Assembly: GCA_934247875.1 (NCBI GenBank)
Contig: CAKQJZ010000096.1
Location: 1 to 6,890 of the forward strand
Direction: 5' to 3'
Source: an uncultured Spirochaetales bacterium
GTDB taxonomy: Bacteria > Spirochaetota > Spirochaetia > Sphaerochaetales > Sphaerochaetaceae
DNA length: 6,890 nt
Positions 1-5,583 of this stretch are shown here, in pieces; within the stretch, counting starts at the first letter, position 1; every line of letters begins with the position of its first letter. The notes beneath the pieces were generated by a model. The model did no database searches and was not told the DNA's origin. It was given only the letters and a program-made list of their open reading frames with translations. The translations under genes and the position numbers were made by a program.

Positions 1-107
1 CTGAATATCTCTTTCAACCAAAGACAAAGGAAGCTATGTAAGATATGGTTCTACTTTTGTGATGAACTTAGGATTATTGGTATCATAACAGATATTTTGA
101 CAAAGAA
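1..107. other. Left-edge sequence, possibly the end of a gene running in from outside
   Basis: No complete gene is visible. On the + strand one frame is open from the edge to a TAA at 39-41 (EYLFQPKTKEAM, stop). A second is open from base 1 to a TAA at 118-120 but has an unconvincing composition. Either could be the 3' end of a gene that starts outside the window. With so few codons no product can be named. Confidence 0.2.
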
Positions 108-140
108 AAACAGCCGCTAACTTCCACGATACGGCTGTTT
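102..140 (-). terminator. Rho-independent terminator on the - strand
   Basis: A perfect 9-bp stem is formed by AAACAGCCG (108-116) and CGGCTGTTT (132-140) with a 15-nt loop. Read on the - strand the stem runs into TTTTTCTTT, a typical U tract, while the + strand side has only the three T of the stem. It begins at the TGA (142-140) of the short - strand reading frame at 140-310. This supports that frame being the real end of a former gene. Confidence 0.65.
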
Positions 141-310
141 CATAAACAGATATCAAGAGAAGAACACCGTCTAGCAGTGCCTTTCTTAATCAGAATATAC
201 CACCAAACTCTAACATCTTCAATATTTTCGTGATATAGTTCATTTGGTACTACCAATAACGGTGGATGGTTAGCATCCCGATTCTTCTTGATGTTGATGA
301 AGGAGGTAGC
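140..310 (-). pseudogene. Probable 3' remnant of an unidentified gene
   Basis: A frame of 56 codons is open between an in-frame TAG (313-311) and a TGA (142-140). It contains no ATG or GTG start. It encodes a mixed, protein-like sequence including NHPPLLVVPNELYHENIEDV and a VWWYILIKKG stretch. I do not recognise the family. The case for a real remnant is that the stop codon touches a good intrinsic terminator on the same strand and no other - strand gene exists that would need it. Its upstream boundary lies where the + strand toxin-antitoxin module begins, so the 5' part may have been lost when that module arrived. A chance open frame of this length is also possible. Confidence 0.35.
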
Positions 311-312
311 CT

Positions 313-345
313 ATGGATGCTTTTCAGATTATCTTGATAGTTTGA
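313..345 (+). other. Ten-codon reading frame behind a perfect Shine-Dalgarno
   Basis: AAGGAGG (300-306) is followed after 6 nt by ATG and the frame MDAFQIILIV, then TGA at 343-345. The ribosome site is the strongest in the window, yet the frame stops after ten mostly hydrophobic residues. It ends 35 nt before the antitoxin start. It could be the truncated start of a lost membrane protein, a leader peptide for the antitoxin, or chance. Nothing decides between these. Confidence 0.25.
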
Positions 346-362
346 CAATATGTTATTATACA
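334..362 (+). promoter_or_regulatory. Candidate promoter of the left antitoxin
   Basis: TTGATA (334-339), a 17-nt spacer and TATACA (357-362) resemble a sigma-70 type promoter. Transcription would start near 369, inside the TGAGGA ribosome site (368-373) of the antitoxin, giving a leader of only about 12 nt. A perfect TTGACA lies at 342-347 but has no good -10 at the right distance. Confidence 0.35.
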
Positions 363-380
363 ATATCTGAGGATAATGTT

Positions 381-959
381 ATGGATGATATCAAATACAC
401 ATTCGATGAAAGACAAGCAATGGAAGCCACTGCTTATCTTCTAAGCTTGAATGGCGGTAGGATGAATTATACCAAGACAATAAAGCTTCTGTATCTTGCA
501 GATAGGGAAGCTTTGTCACGTGGTTTAGGCTCAATAACCACAGATATCTATAAGTCTCTTAATTATGGACCGTTGACAAGCTCCATATATGACTGTATAA
601 AACATAACACTGGCAAGTTTTGGGATAATTACATAAAGACAGATGGCTATACAATAGAGCTTATTAGCGATCTTTCTTATGAGATGCTCAGTATTGGAGA
701 ACGAAAGATTCTTAAGAGCATATATGATAAATTTAGAGAGATGAACTGGGTTGAGATTGTTGCGTTCTGCCACAGCAATTTGCAGGAATGGGAAGACCCA
801 CATGGCTCCTCGATTCCGATTTCTATAGAATCAATACTTGCAGCGACTGTTGAGCCAGGAAATCTTGAATATGTAAGAGAATCGCTTCTAGAAGATTCTG
901 CAATTCAGAGGAACAACTATGGGCTAATGCACAAAGGCGATGCTGATGGAGATAGGTGA
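381..959 (+). CDS. Panacea-domain (DUF4065) antitoxin, left module
   Basis: This 192-residue protein carries the Panacea domain, also known as DUF4065 or SocA-like, which neutralises many unrelated toxins. Motifs visible are KTIKLLYLADR (32-42), NYGP (61-64), HSNLQEWEDP (131-140) and IPISIESILAAT (145-156). All have counterparts at matching places in the second antitoxin (1686-2264), which is also 192 residues. ATG 381 was chosen over an upstream TTG at 288 because TGAGGA lies 7 nt before it and because the protein then starts like its paralogue (YTFDE versus FVFDE). Its last 14 nt overlap the start of the decayed toxin, so the pair was once translated together. As its partner is broken, it is now probably an orphan antitoxin. 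It might still act on the neighbouring toxin, which is inference. Family assignment is firm; the role rests on family knowledge and gene order. Confidence 0.85.
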   Translation: MDDIKYTFDERQAMEATAYLLSLNGGRMNYTKTIKLLYLADREALSRGLGSITTDIYKSLNYGPLTSSIYDCIKHNTGKFWDNYIKTDGYTIELISDLSYEMLSIGERKILKSIYDKFREMNWVEIVAFCHSNLQEWEDPHGSSIPISIESILAATVEPGNLEYVRESLLEDSAIQRNNYGLMHKGDADGDR

Positions 960-1233
960 TACACTTCTGATAGCAAACCCAATGCCAAACAAGAAGCATT
1001 ATCATGTGATAGTTGTATCTTAGATGAAGGAGATGTGCCTTTTATTCTTAGACCATCATACGTTTGTTTATAACAAGCTGTATTTTGCTGATAAAGACGA
1101 TATAGATACAAGACTTAGCTTTAGAAGCATCAGATACTGTGGAAAAGTATCTGATGATGTACTTAAGAAAATAAACGATGGTGCTCATAAGTCTGAATGG
1201 ATAAAGCTTGTGCATATGAAGTATTTCAAATAG
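946..1233 (+). pseudogene. Decayed toxin of the left Panacea module
   Basis: The remains match the intact toxin at 1316-1693 in three pieces. From ATG 946 the frame reads MEIGDTLLIANP and on to HVIVV, like GDTFLCSYP to HLFIVV in the intact copy, and stops at TAG 1021-1023. From about 1014 a second frame gives CILDEGDVPFILRPSYV, matching CILNVGDHDFIKHKSYI (residues 54-70). About 29 codons of the core are missing between these pieces. Near 1062-1068 one base too many moves the match into a third frame, which continues through VSDDVLKKI to the shared ending KYFK and TAG 1231-1233. A piece starting at ATG 1024 has an open frame of 69 codons but begins in the wrong frame for homology, so it is unlikely to be a gene. 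AAAGG (933-937) would have been its ribosome site. An active product is very unlikely. Confidence 0.8.
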
Positions 1234-1315
1234 CAGTTAGCAGAAAGAACCTTATGTTAAGCATGCCTTCTACAAATGCATTCCTTATGTGTTCTATCTC
1301 TTTCTAAGTTGCATT

Positions 1316-1693
1316 TTATTTAAAGTACTTCAAATTGTTCTTCGATATCTTTCTTGACTTCGGAGCTGATTTTCTGATTCTTTCCAGCAGTTCTTCTGAT
1401 ACTGGCGGTTTTGCTTTGAATGTCCCATGCATTAAGCAATTCTCAATATATCCTTTCTCAAAAGTGACAACCATTTTATAAGCTATATATGATTTATGTT
1501 TAATGAAATCATGATCGCCTACATTCAAGATACAGGCAGGGTCATCAAGTTTTGGATTATCCTTCCAAGAGGTTACCATTACGCATGGACATACGATATT
1601 GCATCCATTATTGTATTCATCCAAGACCACAATAAACAAATGCTTGTCTTTTTCTGGATAGCTGCACAAGAACGTATCACCAGCCTTAACCAT
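1316..1693 (-). CDS. Small basic toxin of the intact Panacea module (possible PemK/MazF-like fold)
   Basis: This 125-residue protein lies directly downstream of a Panacea antitoxin and overlaps its end by 8 nt (ATGGTTAA), with AGAGGG 4 nt before its ATG. That gene order makes it the toxin. It starts with GDTFLCSYP and a hydrophobic strand LFIVVLDE (19-26). The middle holds a distinctive block, CILNVGDHDFIKHKSYIAY (54-72), kept in the decayed copy. The tail (100-125) is a Lys/Arg-rich helix ending KYFK. No signal peptide or membrane segment is seen. The beta-rich pattern, with a short strand, a loop and then a K-x-S-Y strand, recalls the SH3-like barrel of PemK/MazF endoribonucleases. I see no diagnostic catalytic signature, so the target is unknown. 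Translation is presumably coupled to the antitoxin, and the gene is followed by 82 nt before the opposing decayed toxin. Confidence 0.65.
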   Translation of the reverse strand: MVKAGDTFLCSYPEKDKHLFIVVLDEYNNGCNIVCPCVMVTSWKDNPKLDDPACILNVGDHDFIKHKSYIAYKMVVTFEKGYIENCLMHGTFKAKPPVSEELLERIRKSAPKSRKISKNNLKYFK

Positions 1694-2264
1694 CGCACCC
1701 TCTGTTTCTGAATGATATATATTGCAACTTTGAGAACAGGTCTAAATCAGCCAAAGCCTCTTCTTGCTCTTTTTTGTCCTTTAGCGTTGCATTGATGATA
1801 TCCTCGATTGGAAGAGGGATGCGCGATTGTCCAGGGTTTTTCCACTCAGGAAAGGAATGTGTCTGCTCTGCTAGTACAAAGCGGTCATCTTTTATATGCT
1901 CATCATTTACAGCTTTCAGGATATCCTTCTCTTCTTCAGATAGCATATCAAATGTGCAGTCTTTTTTTCTGAGTTCAGCTGTATAGTTTTTCTTATTTAT
2001 TGCAATTGTATTTTTCCAGGGACTGTTGCTAGGCAAGTCTTTCCAATGGGTGATGCAATCATATATGCCACTGACTACAGGACCATATTTCATTGAGAAA
2101 TATGAATCAGTGGTTATTGAATAGTGGTACTCAGAAAGAGATATTCTGTCCGCTATATAAAGAAGCTTTATCAGCTTCAGATACGGGAGCTCATTATTGT
2201 TTAAAGATAATAGAAAGGCAGCTGCATCAGTTGCCTTTTTTTCGTCAAAGACAAAACTAATCAT
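1686..2264 (-). CDS. Panacea-domain (DUF4065) antitoxin, right module
   Basis: A 192-residue Panacea antitoxin with KLIKLLYIADR (30-40), KYGP (59-62), HSFPEWKNP (136-144) and IPLPIEDIINAT (149-160). It is clearly paralogous to the antitoxin at 381-959 but well diverged. It has a more charged C-terminal part with a KDKKEQEEALADLD stretch (162-175) that may be a helix contacting the toxin. An in-frame TGA only 9 nt upstream rules out a longer form from any earlier ATG. The ribosome site is weak (GAG 6 nt before ATG, GAGGAA further up), which is odd for an antitoxin that normally must outnumber its toxin. It is the first gene of the two-gene unit and overlaps the toxin start by 8 nt. It likely binds and blocks the toxin in the cytoplasm and may repress its own promoter. 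The last two points are inferred from the family. Confidence 0.85.
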   Translation of the reverse strand: MISFVFDEKKATDAAAFLLSLNNNELPYLKLIKLLYIADRISLSEYHYSITTDSYFSMKYGPVVSGIYDCITHWKDLPSNSPWKNTIAINKKNYTAELRKKDCTFDMLSEEEKDILKAVNDEHIKDDRFVLAEQTHSFPEWKNPGQSRIPLPIEDIINATLKDKKEQEEALADLDLFSKLQYISFRNRGCDG

Positions 2265-2292
2265 ATTTACTCAGCCTGTTTTCCTCATAATT

Positions 2293-2346
2293 CTAAAGGA
2301 CGGTTAAATTCATAAGTTGCTTAAGCTTTTACCCGTAGACCTTTAG
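2293..2346 (-). repeat. Inverted repeats in the leader of the right toxin-antitoxin unit
   Basis: CTAAAGG (2293-2299) and CCTTTAG (2340-2346) form a perfect 7-bp inverted repeat. An 8-bp palindrome, GCTTAAGC (2319-2326), lies between them. They fall between the proposed promoter and the antitoxin start, where an autoregulatory operator or leader RNA fold would act. Repeats this short can occur by chance. Confidence 0.3.
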
Positions 2347-2375
2347 TAGTCAGTGTAACAAATACTTGCACTTAC

Positions 2376-2404
2376 AACATAAGGGCTAGGGCATAAAATG
2401 TCAA
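2376..2404 (-). promoter_or_regulatory. Candidate promoter of the right antitoxin-toxin unit
   Basis: On the - strand a consensus TTGACA (2404-2399) is followed by exactly 17 nt and TATGTT (2381-2376, four of six matches to TATAAT). Transcription would start near 2369, leaving a leader of about 105 nt before the antitoxin ATG at 2264. That is much longer than the leaders predicted for other genes here. Confidence 0.45.
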
Positions 2405-2550
2405 TAAATTTGAAATCAACAGATTTTTGATTATATGTCCTTGATTTTGAAGTCGACTGACCCATCGGTTTGAGTGGGCCAAGCCTTAACCTTTTTCGAT
2501 ATTTATCGTTTTTCTAGATTTCAGCCTACAAGACAACGGATTCTTCATGC
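2405..2550. other. Gap between the toxin-antitoxin region and rlmN
   Basis: No convincing gene is present. On the - strand a 23-codon frame (2502-2431) reads ISKKVKAWPTQTDGSVDFK and ends KDI before TAA. It looks protein-like and may be the tail of a lost gene, but it has no start and is very short. On the + strand GGTT at 2468-2471 and AACC at 2488-2491, with partly paired bases inside, are followed by TTTTT and could be a weak hairpin terminator without an obvious gene to serve. A small CGATA/TATCG repeat (2497-2508) is followed by TTTTT. Confidence 0.3.
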
Positions 2551-2589
2551 TAGAAAAGAAAAGCCTCTCCATTTAGTCAGGAAAGGCTT
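2551..2589 (-). terminator. Rho-independent terminator of rlmN
   Basis: On the - strand AAGCCT (2589-2584) pairs with AGGCTT (2566-2561). After one mismatch three more pairs close the inner stem (TCC/GGA). The 3' side runs into TTTTCTTTTCT. It starts 4 nt after the rlmN stop codon, so rlmN is transcribed as the last gene of its unit and does not read into the toxin-antitoxin region. Confidence 0.8.
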
Positions 2590-2593
2590 ATAA

Positions 2594-3619
2594 TCAGTCT
2601 TTGATGTCTCTGCGGCTTTCACTTGCAAGCTGGCCACAAGCTGCGCTGTTTTCTCTGCCTTTAGAGCGCCTCATAGTATAGTTGATACCATACCTTTTGA
2701 GCTCTTGAGTGAAGCTTCTAATTTCTGCATCAGTTGGAGTAGTGAAGTTAAGCTCATCAATAGGATTCCAAGGGATTAGATTTACAAGCACTTCTAAGCC
2801 CTTAGTGAACTTGAATAGCTCTTCAGCACTTTCCTTTGAAGTATTAATGCCACCAAGCATGCAATATTCAAGAGTCAGACGCTTATCGTGGTGATGCTGG
2901 AAAGTAAGAAGTGCGCTCTTAAGTTCAGATAAAGGGAAGCTTCTGTTTACTTTCATTATCCTGCTTCTGACTTCGTCATTAGCAGAAACCAGAGAAACAG
3001 CCAGCTTAATAGGAATATTTACCTCAGTAAGTCTCTTGATGCCAGGCACAAGGCCACAAGTTGAAACTGTGATACGTCTATATGAAATATTAAGTCCATC
3101 TTCCCTATGAAGCTCTGTTATAGCACGCATTACTTCCTGGAAGTTAGCAAGAGGCTCTCCCATGCCCATGAATACAACATGAGTAATATGTTCTCCAAGC
3201 TTTTCAAGCTGGATGAACTCTTCGATTATCTCGCCAGCTTCTAGGTTTCTTACTAGACCCATAGTACCAGTCTTGCAAAAAGCACAGCCCATAGCGCAGC
3301 CAACTTGACTTGATAAACAAGCAGTATAGCGACCTTCCCCATCAGAGAGCCTTACGCACTCAACAATCAGATCATCAGAGAGCTTTAAAGCAAGCTTTAT
3401 AGCACTCTCGCCCTCGCTCTTTCTCAAAATAGTTGTAGTAAGTGCATCCTTATGCTTACTAGAGAGTCTCTCTCTAGTAGCCTTTGGAAGGCTAGTCATA
3501 AGAGAAAAATCAGTAATGCCTTTAATGAGATTCTGGTAAACGATCTTTGCCTGGAAAGGTTTATCTAAAGCAAGTAATTCCTGTAGCTCTGGAAAGCTCT
3601 TTGCATATAAAGTTGCCAT
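2594..3619 (-). CDS. rlmN: Dual-specificity RNA methyltransferase RlmN (23S rRNA A2503 / tRNA A37, C2)
   Basis: A radical SAM enzyme of 341 residues that methylates C2 of adenosine 2503 in 23S rRNA and, in studied members, A37 of some tRNAs. This supports accuracy at the peptidyl transferase centre. The iron-sulfur ligands are Cys108, Cys112 and Cys115 in CAMGCAFC. FMGMGEPLAN (150-159) is the SAM-binding motif. The two extra catalytic cysteines are Cys101 (TACLSSQ) and the methyl-carrying Cys328 (SAACGQL). LIPWNP and the N-terminal FQAKIVYQNLIK pattern favour RlmN over the resistance enzyme Cfr, which has LIRYNP at the first place. The usual SLHA motif reads SLVSAND here, so the common His is replaced. 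The start has GGAG 7 nt upstream. It stands alone, with its own promoter and terminator, divergent from the OMP gene. Confidence 0.95.
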   Translation of the reverse strand: MATLYAKSFPELQELLALDKPFQAKIVYQNLIKGITDFSLMTSLPKATRERLSSKHKDALTTTILRKSEGESAIKLALKLSDDLIVECVRLSDGEGRYTACLSSQVGCAMGCAFCKTGTMGLVRNLEAGEIIEEFIQLEKLGEHITHVVFMGMGEPLANFQEVMRAITELHREDGLNISYRRITVSTCGLVPGIKRLTEVNIPIKLAVSLVSANDEVRSRIMKVNRSFPLSELKSALLTFQHHHDKRLTLEYCMLGGINTSKESAEELFKFTKGLEVLVNLIPWNPIDELNFTTPTDAEIRSFTQELKRYGINYTMRRSKGRENSAACGQLASESRRDIKD

Positions 3620-3626
3620 AATAATA

Positions 3627-3642
3627 CTCCAAAGGCATTATA
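3627..3642 (-). promoter_or_regulatory. rlmN -10 element and ribosome binding site
   Basis: A perfect TATAAT lies at 3642-3637 on the - strand. The -35 region is poor (TTTCAA at 17 nt). The expected transcript start (about 3630) coincides with the GGAG ribosome site (3630-3627), which is 7 nt before ATG. The leader would therefore be only about 11 nt. Confidence 0.55.
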
Positions 3643-3728
3643 CAGACGGAACATTTATTTTGAAAGTATGAGATAATAAATTAGAAGATACTATACAAAA
3701 AAAAGTAAAATTGTCGTGTAATTTCCAC

Positions 3729-3769
3729 TTTTCATTTGAATAAAAGGTCGCTATTATAACGATTAGGAG
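3729..3769 (+). promoter_or_regulatory. Candidate promoter and ribosome site of the OMP gene
   Basis: TTTTCA (3729-3734), 17 nt and TATTAT (3752-3757) form a moderate promoter; TATAAC (3755-3760) overlaps as an alternative -10. AGGAG (3765-3769) is the ribosome site, 12 nt from ATG, which is longer than usual. Upstream, a run of eight A (3697-3704) lies in the divergent gap and could bend DNA or act as an UP-like element. That last role is inference. Confidence 0.4.
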
Positions 3770-3781
3770 TATAAACGAAAA

Positions 3782-4285
3782 ATGAAAAAACTAGCTGTTA
3801 TTGCGCTTGTTGCGCTACTTTCTGTTTCCTCTGTATTTGCATCATCATCACTATACAAAGGTGCAAGTAAGAAGGGATCAGTTTCTGTTGGTCTCAATGC
3901 TGGTACCAACACAGGTGTTGTTGTTAATTATGGAACAGGAAACTTTGACATTGAAGGCATTGTAGGCTTTGGCGTACTCAATGGCTCAGGACTCGATGTT
4001 GAAGCAGCAGCAAGCTACAGCATCGTAGACGTTGCTGAAGAGTGCAAATTCGATGGATCTATGCCATTCACAGTTGGCTTAGGTGCAGACCTAGCTTTCA
4101 GATTCTCAGATCCATTCCAGATGTATGTAGGAGTATTAGTACCACTGAAACTCACATATACATTCCCTAAGTTCCCAGCATCTCTATATATCAGAGTAGC
4201 ACCAGGTGTTAACATCCAGGTTGTTGATACCTTGAATGCAAGCTTCGGAATCTCAGGATCAATCGGAGCAACATACAATTTCTAA
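3782..4285 (+). CDS. Small outer membrane beta-barrel protein
   Basis: A 167-residue exported protein. Residues 1-20 are a classic signal peptide: MKK, a hydrophobic core AVIALVALLSV, and a VFA-S site for signal peptidase I. No lipobox Cys is present. The mature part of about 147 residues shows alternating hydrophobic and polar residues in about eight stretches, for example VSVGLNAG, GVVVNYG, FDIEGIVGFG, FTVGLGADLAFRF, MYVGVLVPLKLTYTF, SLYIRVAPG and FGISGSIGATYNF. It ends in Phe, the signal read by the BAM machinery. This fits an eight-strand barrel like those common in spirochaetes. Specific function is unknown; a pore or structural role is possible. It has its own promoter, diverges from rlmN and ends at a hairpin shared with hflX. 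The only Cys lies mid-chain in a predicted loop (EECKFDG). Confidence 0.75.
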   Translation: MKKLAVIALVALLSVSSVFASSSLYKGASKKGSVSVGLNAGTNTGVVVNYGTGNFDIEGIVGFGVLNGSGLDVEAAASYSIVDVAEECKFDGSMPFTVGLGADLAFRFSDPFQMYVGVLVPLKLTYTFPKFPASLYIRVAPGVNIQVVDTLNASFGISGSIGATYNF

Positions 4286-4294
4286 AAGCTTAAA

Positions 4295-4318
4295 ATAGGC
4301 CAGGGCAACCTGGCTTAT
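4295..4318. terminator. Hairpin terminator shared by the OMP gene and hflX
   Basis: A 10-bp stem (4295-4304 with 4309-4318, one G-U pair) closes a GCAA loop, a stable GNRA tetraloop on the + strand. It lies 9 nt after the OMP stop and 1 nt after the hflX stop. On the - strand the stem is followed by TATTTTAAGCTTTT, a fair U tract. On the + strand the following bases are less U-rich. It probably works in both directions, best for hflX. Confidence 0.7.
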
Positions 4319-4319
4319 C

Positions 4320-5570
4320 TTATGCCATGAAGTTGCTGTATTTATCAATAAGCATTTTTGGAAGCCTTGCATCAACTTCGACAAAGTTTTCTTTATACTC
4401 AATCCTTTTGATATACCCATCATTTTCTATCTCACCAAAAACAACTGAAGTGAGAGGATAAATCAGCTTCGCATCAAAGAACAGCTCATCTGTAATCTCT
4501 TCAAGCGCTTTGAAGAGATTCGCAATGCCAACACCAGTTTTGAAACTAGTCTCAACTGTCCTATAAGGATAGCTTCTGAGTTTTGAAAGAGTAATATCAT
4601 CAGAGTAGGAATCTACCTTATTGATAATGAGAAGCTTTATCTTCTCTTCACCACCTAAGCTTCTCAAAGTCTCTATAGTAGTATTAAGAGAACCAACAGC
4701 ATCTATATGAGATGCATCTGCAACTATTATTATCCCATCAGCAGAAAGAGCCTCTTCAAGAGTTGAAGAGAAAGCTTCTATCAAAGACGCAGGTAGATTC
4801 CTGATGAAGCCTACAGTATCTGAAAGAGTAATCTCTTGACCATTTTTAAGGCGCAGCGAGCGCGTAGTTGCGTCAAGCGTCGCAAAAAGCTTGTTCTCAG
4901 CAAGCACATCAGAGCCAGTGAGTGTATTGAGAATCGTAGACTTACCTGCGTTAGTATAACCAGTAAGTGCGAACGAATAGACCTTTGAAGCACTGCGCTT
5001 CTTTCTTTGAACCTCTCTGACACGCTTTAAGCTGACTAGTTCTTTGTCTATTCCTTTAATAGTCCTTTCAATAACACGCCTATCAAGCTCTATCTGACGC
5101 TCTCCTTCACCCTTGGCACCACGGACTCCGCCACGCTGCTGTGAGAGGTTCTGGTCATGAGAAGCTAAGCGAGGCTTAAGATAGATTGACTCAGCTTTCA
5201 TAATCTGAAGCCTCGCTTCCTTTGAATGAGCATTCTGAAAGAATATTGAGAGGATGATAGCTTCTCTATCGGATACAGGAACATTTAAAGACTTTTCAAT
5301 GAGCTTTTCCTGTCTAGGTGTGATGAAAGCATCAATTACGACTTCAGTTGCGTCAAAGGCCAGCACATTCTCTTTGGCTTCTTCTAGCTGGCCTTTGCCT
5401 ATATAAGTATTGGGATTCTCTTCTTTAAGCGTAAAAGAGAGATGAGATACAATGACTAAGCCCAAAGTATTGATGAGGCTTCTGATCTCACTCTCTTTTA
5501 GATAGTTCTCTCTTTCAGTAGAAGAACTATCTCTAGTTGTTATCAATAAAACGCGTTCCTCGTCATTCAT
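4320..5570 (-). CDS. hflX: GTPase HflX
   Basis: A 416-residue GTPase that binds the 50S subunit and, in studied bacteria, splits stalled or heat-damaged ribosomes; in some it lowers sensitivity to ribosome-targeting antibiotics. The N-terminal HflX domain spans about 1-190, with YIGKGQLEE (56-64) and the signature GGVRGAKGEGERQIELDRR (147-165), then a basic helical stretch. The G domain has G1 GYTNAGKS (204-211), switch region FATLDATTR (229-237), G3 DTVG (251-254), G4 NKVD (317-320) and a G5-like TSFKTGVG. Length and order are normal for the family. It is not next to hfq. It converges on the OMP gene and diverges from ychF. No Shine-Dalgarno precedes ATG, and TATAAT ends only 7 nt before it, so a leaderless transcript is likely. 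No other Met occurs before residue 124, so a later start would delete the family domain. Confidence 0.95.
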   Translation of the reverse strand: MNDEERVLLITTRDSSSTERENYLKESEIRSLINTLGLVIVSHLSFTLKEENPNTYIGKGQLEEAKENVLAFDATEVVIDAFITPRQEKLIEKSLNVPVSDREAIILSIFFQNAHSKEARLQIMKAESIYLKPRLASHDQNLSQQRGGVRGAKGEGERQIELDRRVIERTIKGIDKELVSLKRVREVQRKKRSASKVYSFALTGYTNAGKSTILNTLTGSDVLAENKLFATLDATTRSLRLKNGQEITLSDTVGFIRNLPASLIEAFSSTLEEALSADGIIIVADASHIDAVGSLNTTIETLRSLGGEEKIKLLIINKVDSYSDDITLSKLRSYPYRTVETSFKTGVGIANLFKALEEITDELFFDAKLIYPLTSVVFGEIENDGYIKRIEYKENFVEVDARLPKMLIDKYSNFMA

Positions 5571-5577
5571 CAGAGTG

Positions 5578-5583
5578 ATTATA
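5578..5583 (-). promoter_or_regulatory. hflX -10 element directly before the start codon
   Basis: TATAAT (5583-5578 on the - strand) is followed by CACTCTG and then ATG at 5570. With the usual spacing, transcription starts at about 5571, one base before ATG. The -35 region is weak (TCCACT or TTCCAC). No purine-rich ribosome site fits between. Confidence 0.5.

Noticed and set aside
288..380. Longer antitoxin form starting at TTG 288
   Set aside because: The 31 extra residues have no counterpart in the paralogue, TTG has no suitable ribosome site, and ATG 381 has TGAGGA at 7 nt and gives a protein of equal length to the paralogue.
531..1111. Open frames on the - strand opposite the left antitoxin and decayed toxin
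   Set aside because: They are antisense to homology-supported sequence and have no ribosome sites or recognisable motifs.
1024..1233. Separate 69-residue gene on the + strand
   Set aside because: Its first residues are out of frame with the toxin homology and only its later part matches the toxin end, so it is a piece of the pseudogene.
1250..1290. Direct repeat CCTTATGT between the convergent toxins
   Set aside because: Only 8 bases and two copies in AT-rich sequence; not enough to call a repeat or an attachment site.
2474..2593. 39-codon GTG-started frame on the + strand
   Set aside because: It runs through the rlmN terminator to the rlmN stop, has no ribosome site, and has a basic composition without features.
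2594..3619. Cfr resistance methyltransferase instead of RlmN
   Set aside because: LIPWNP and the N-terminal pattern fit RlmN, and the setting is a single housekeeping gene with no mobile element beside it.
4015..4278. 87-residue - strand frame inside the OMP gene
   Set aside because: Antisense to a gene with a clear signal peptide and barrel pattern; no independent support.
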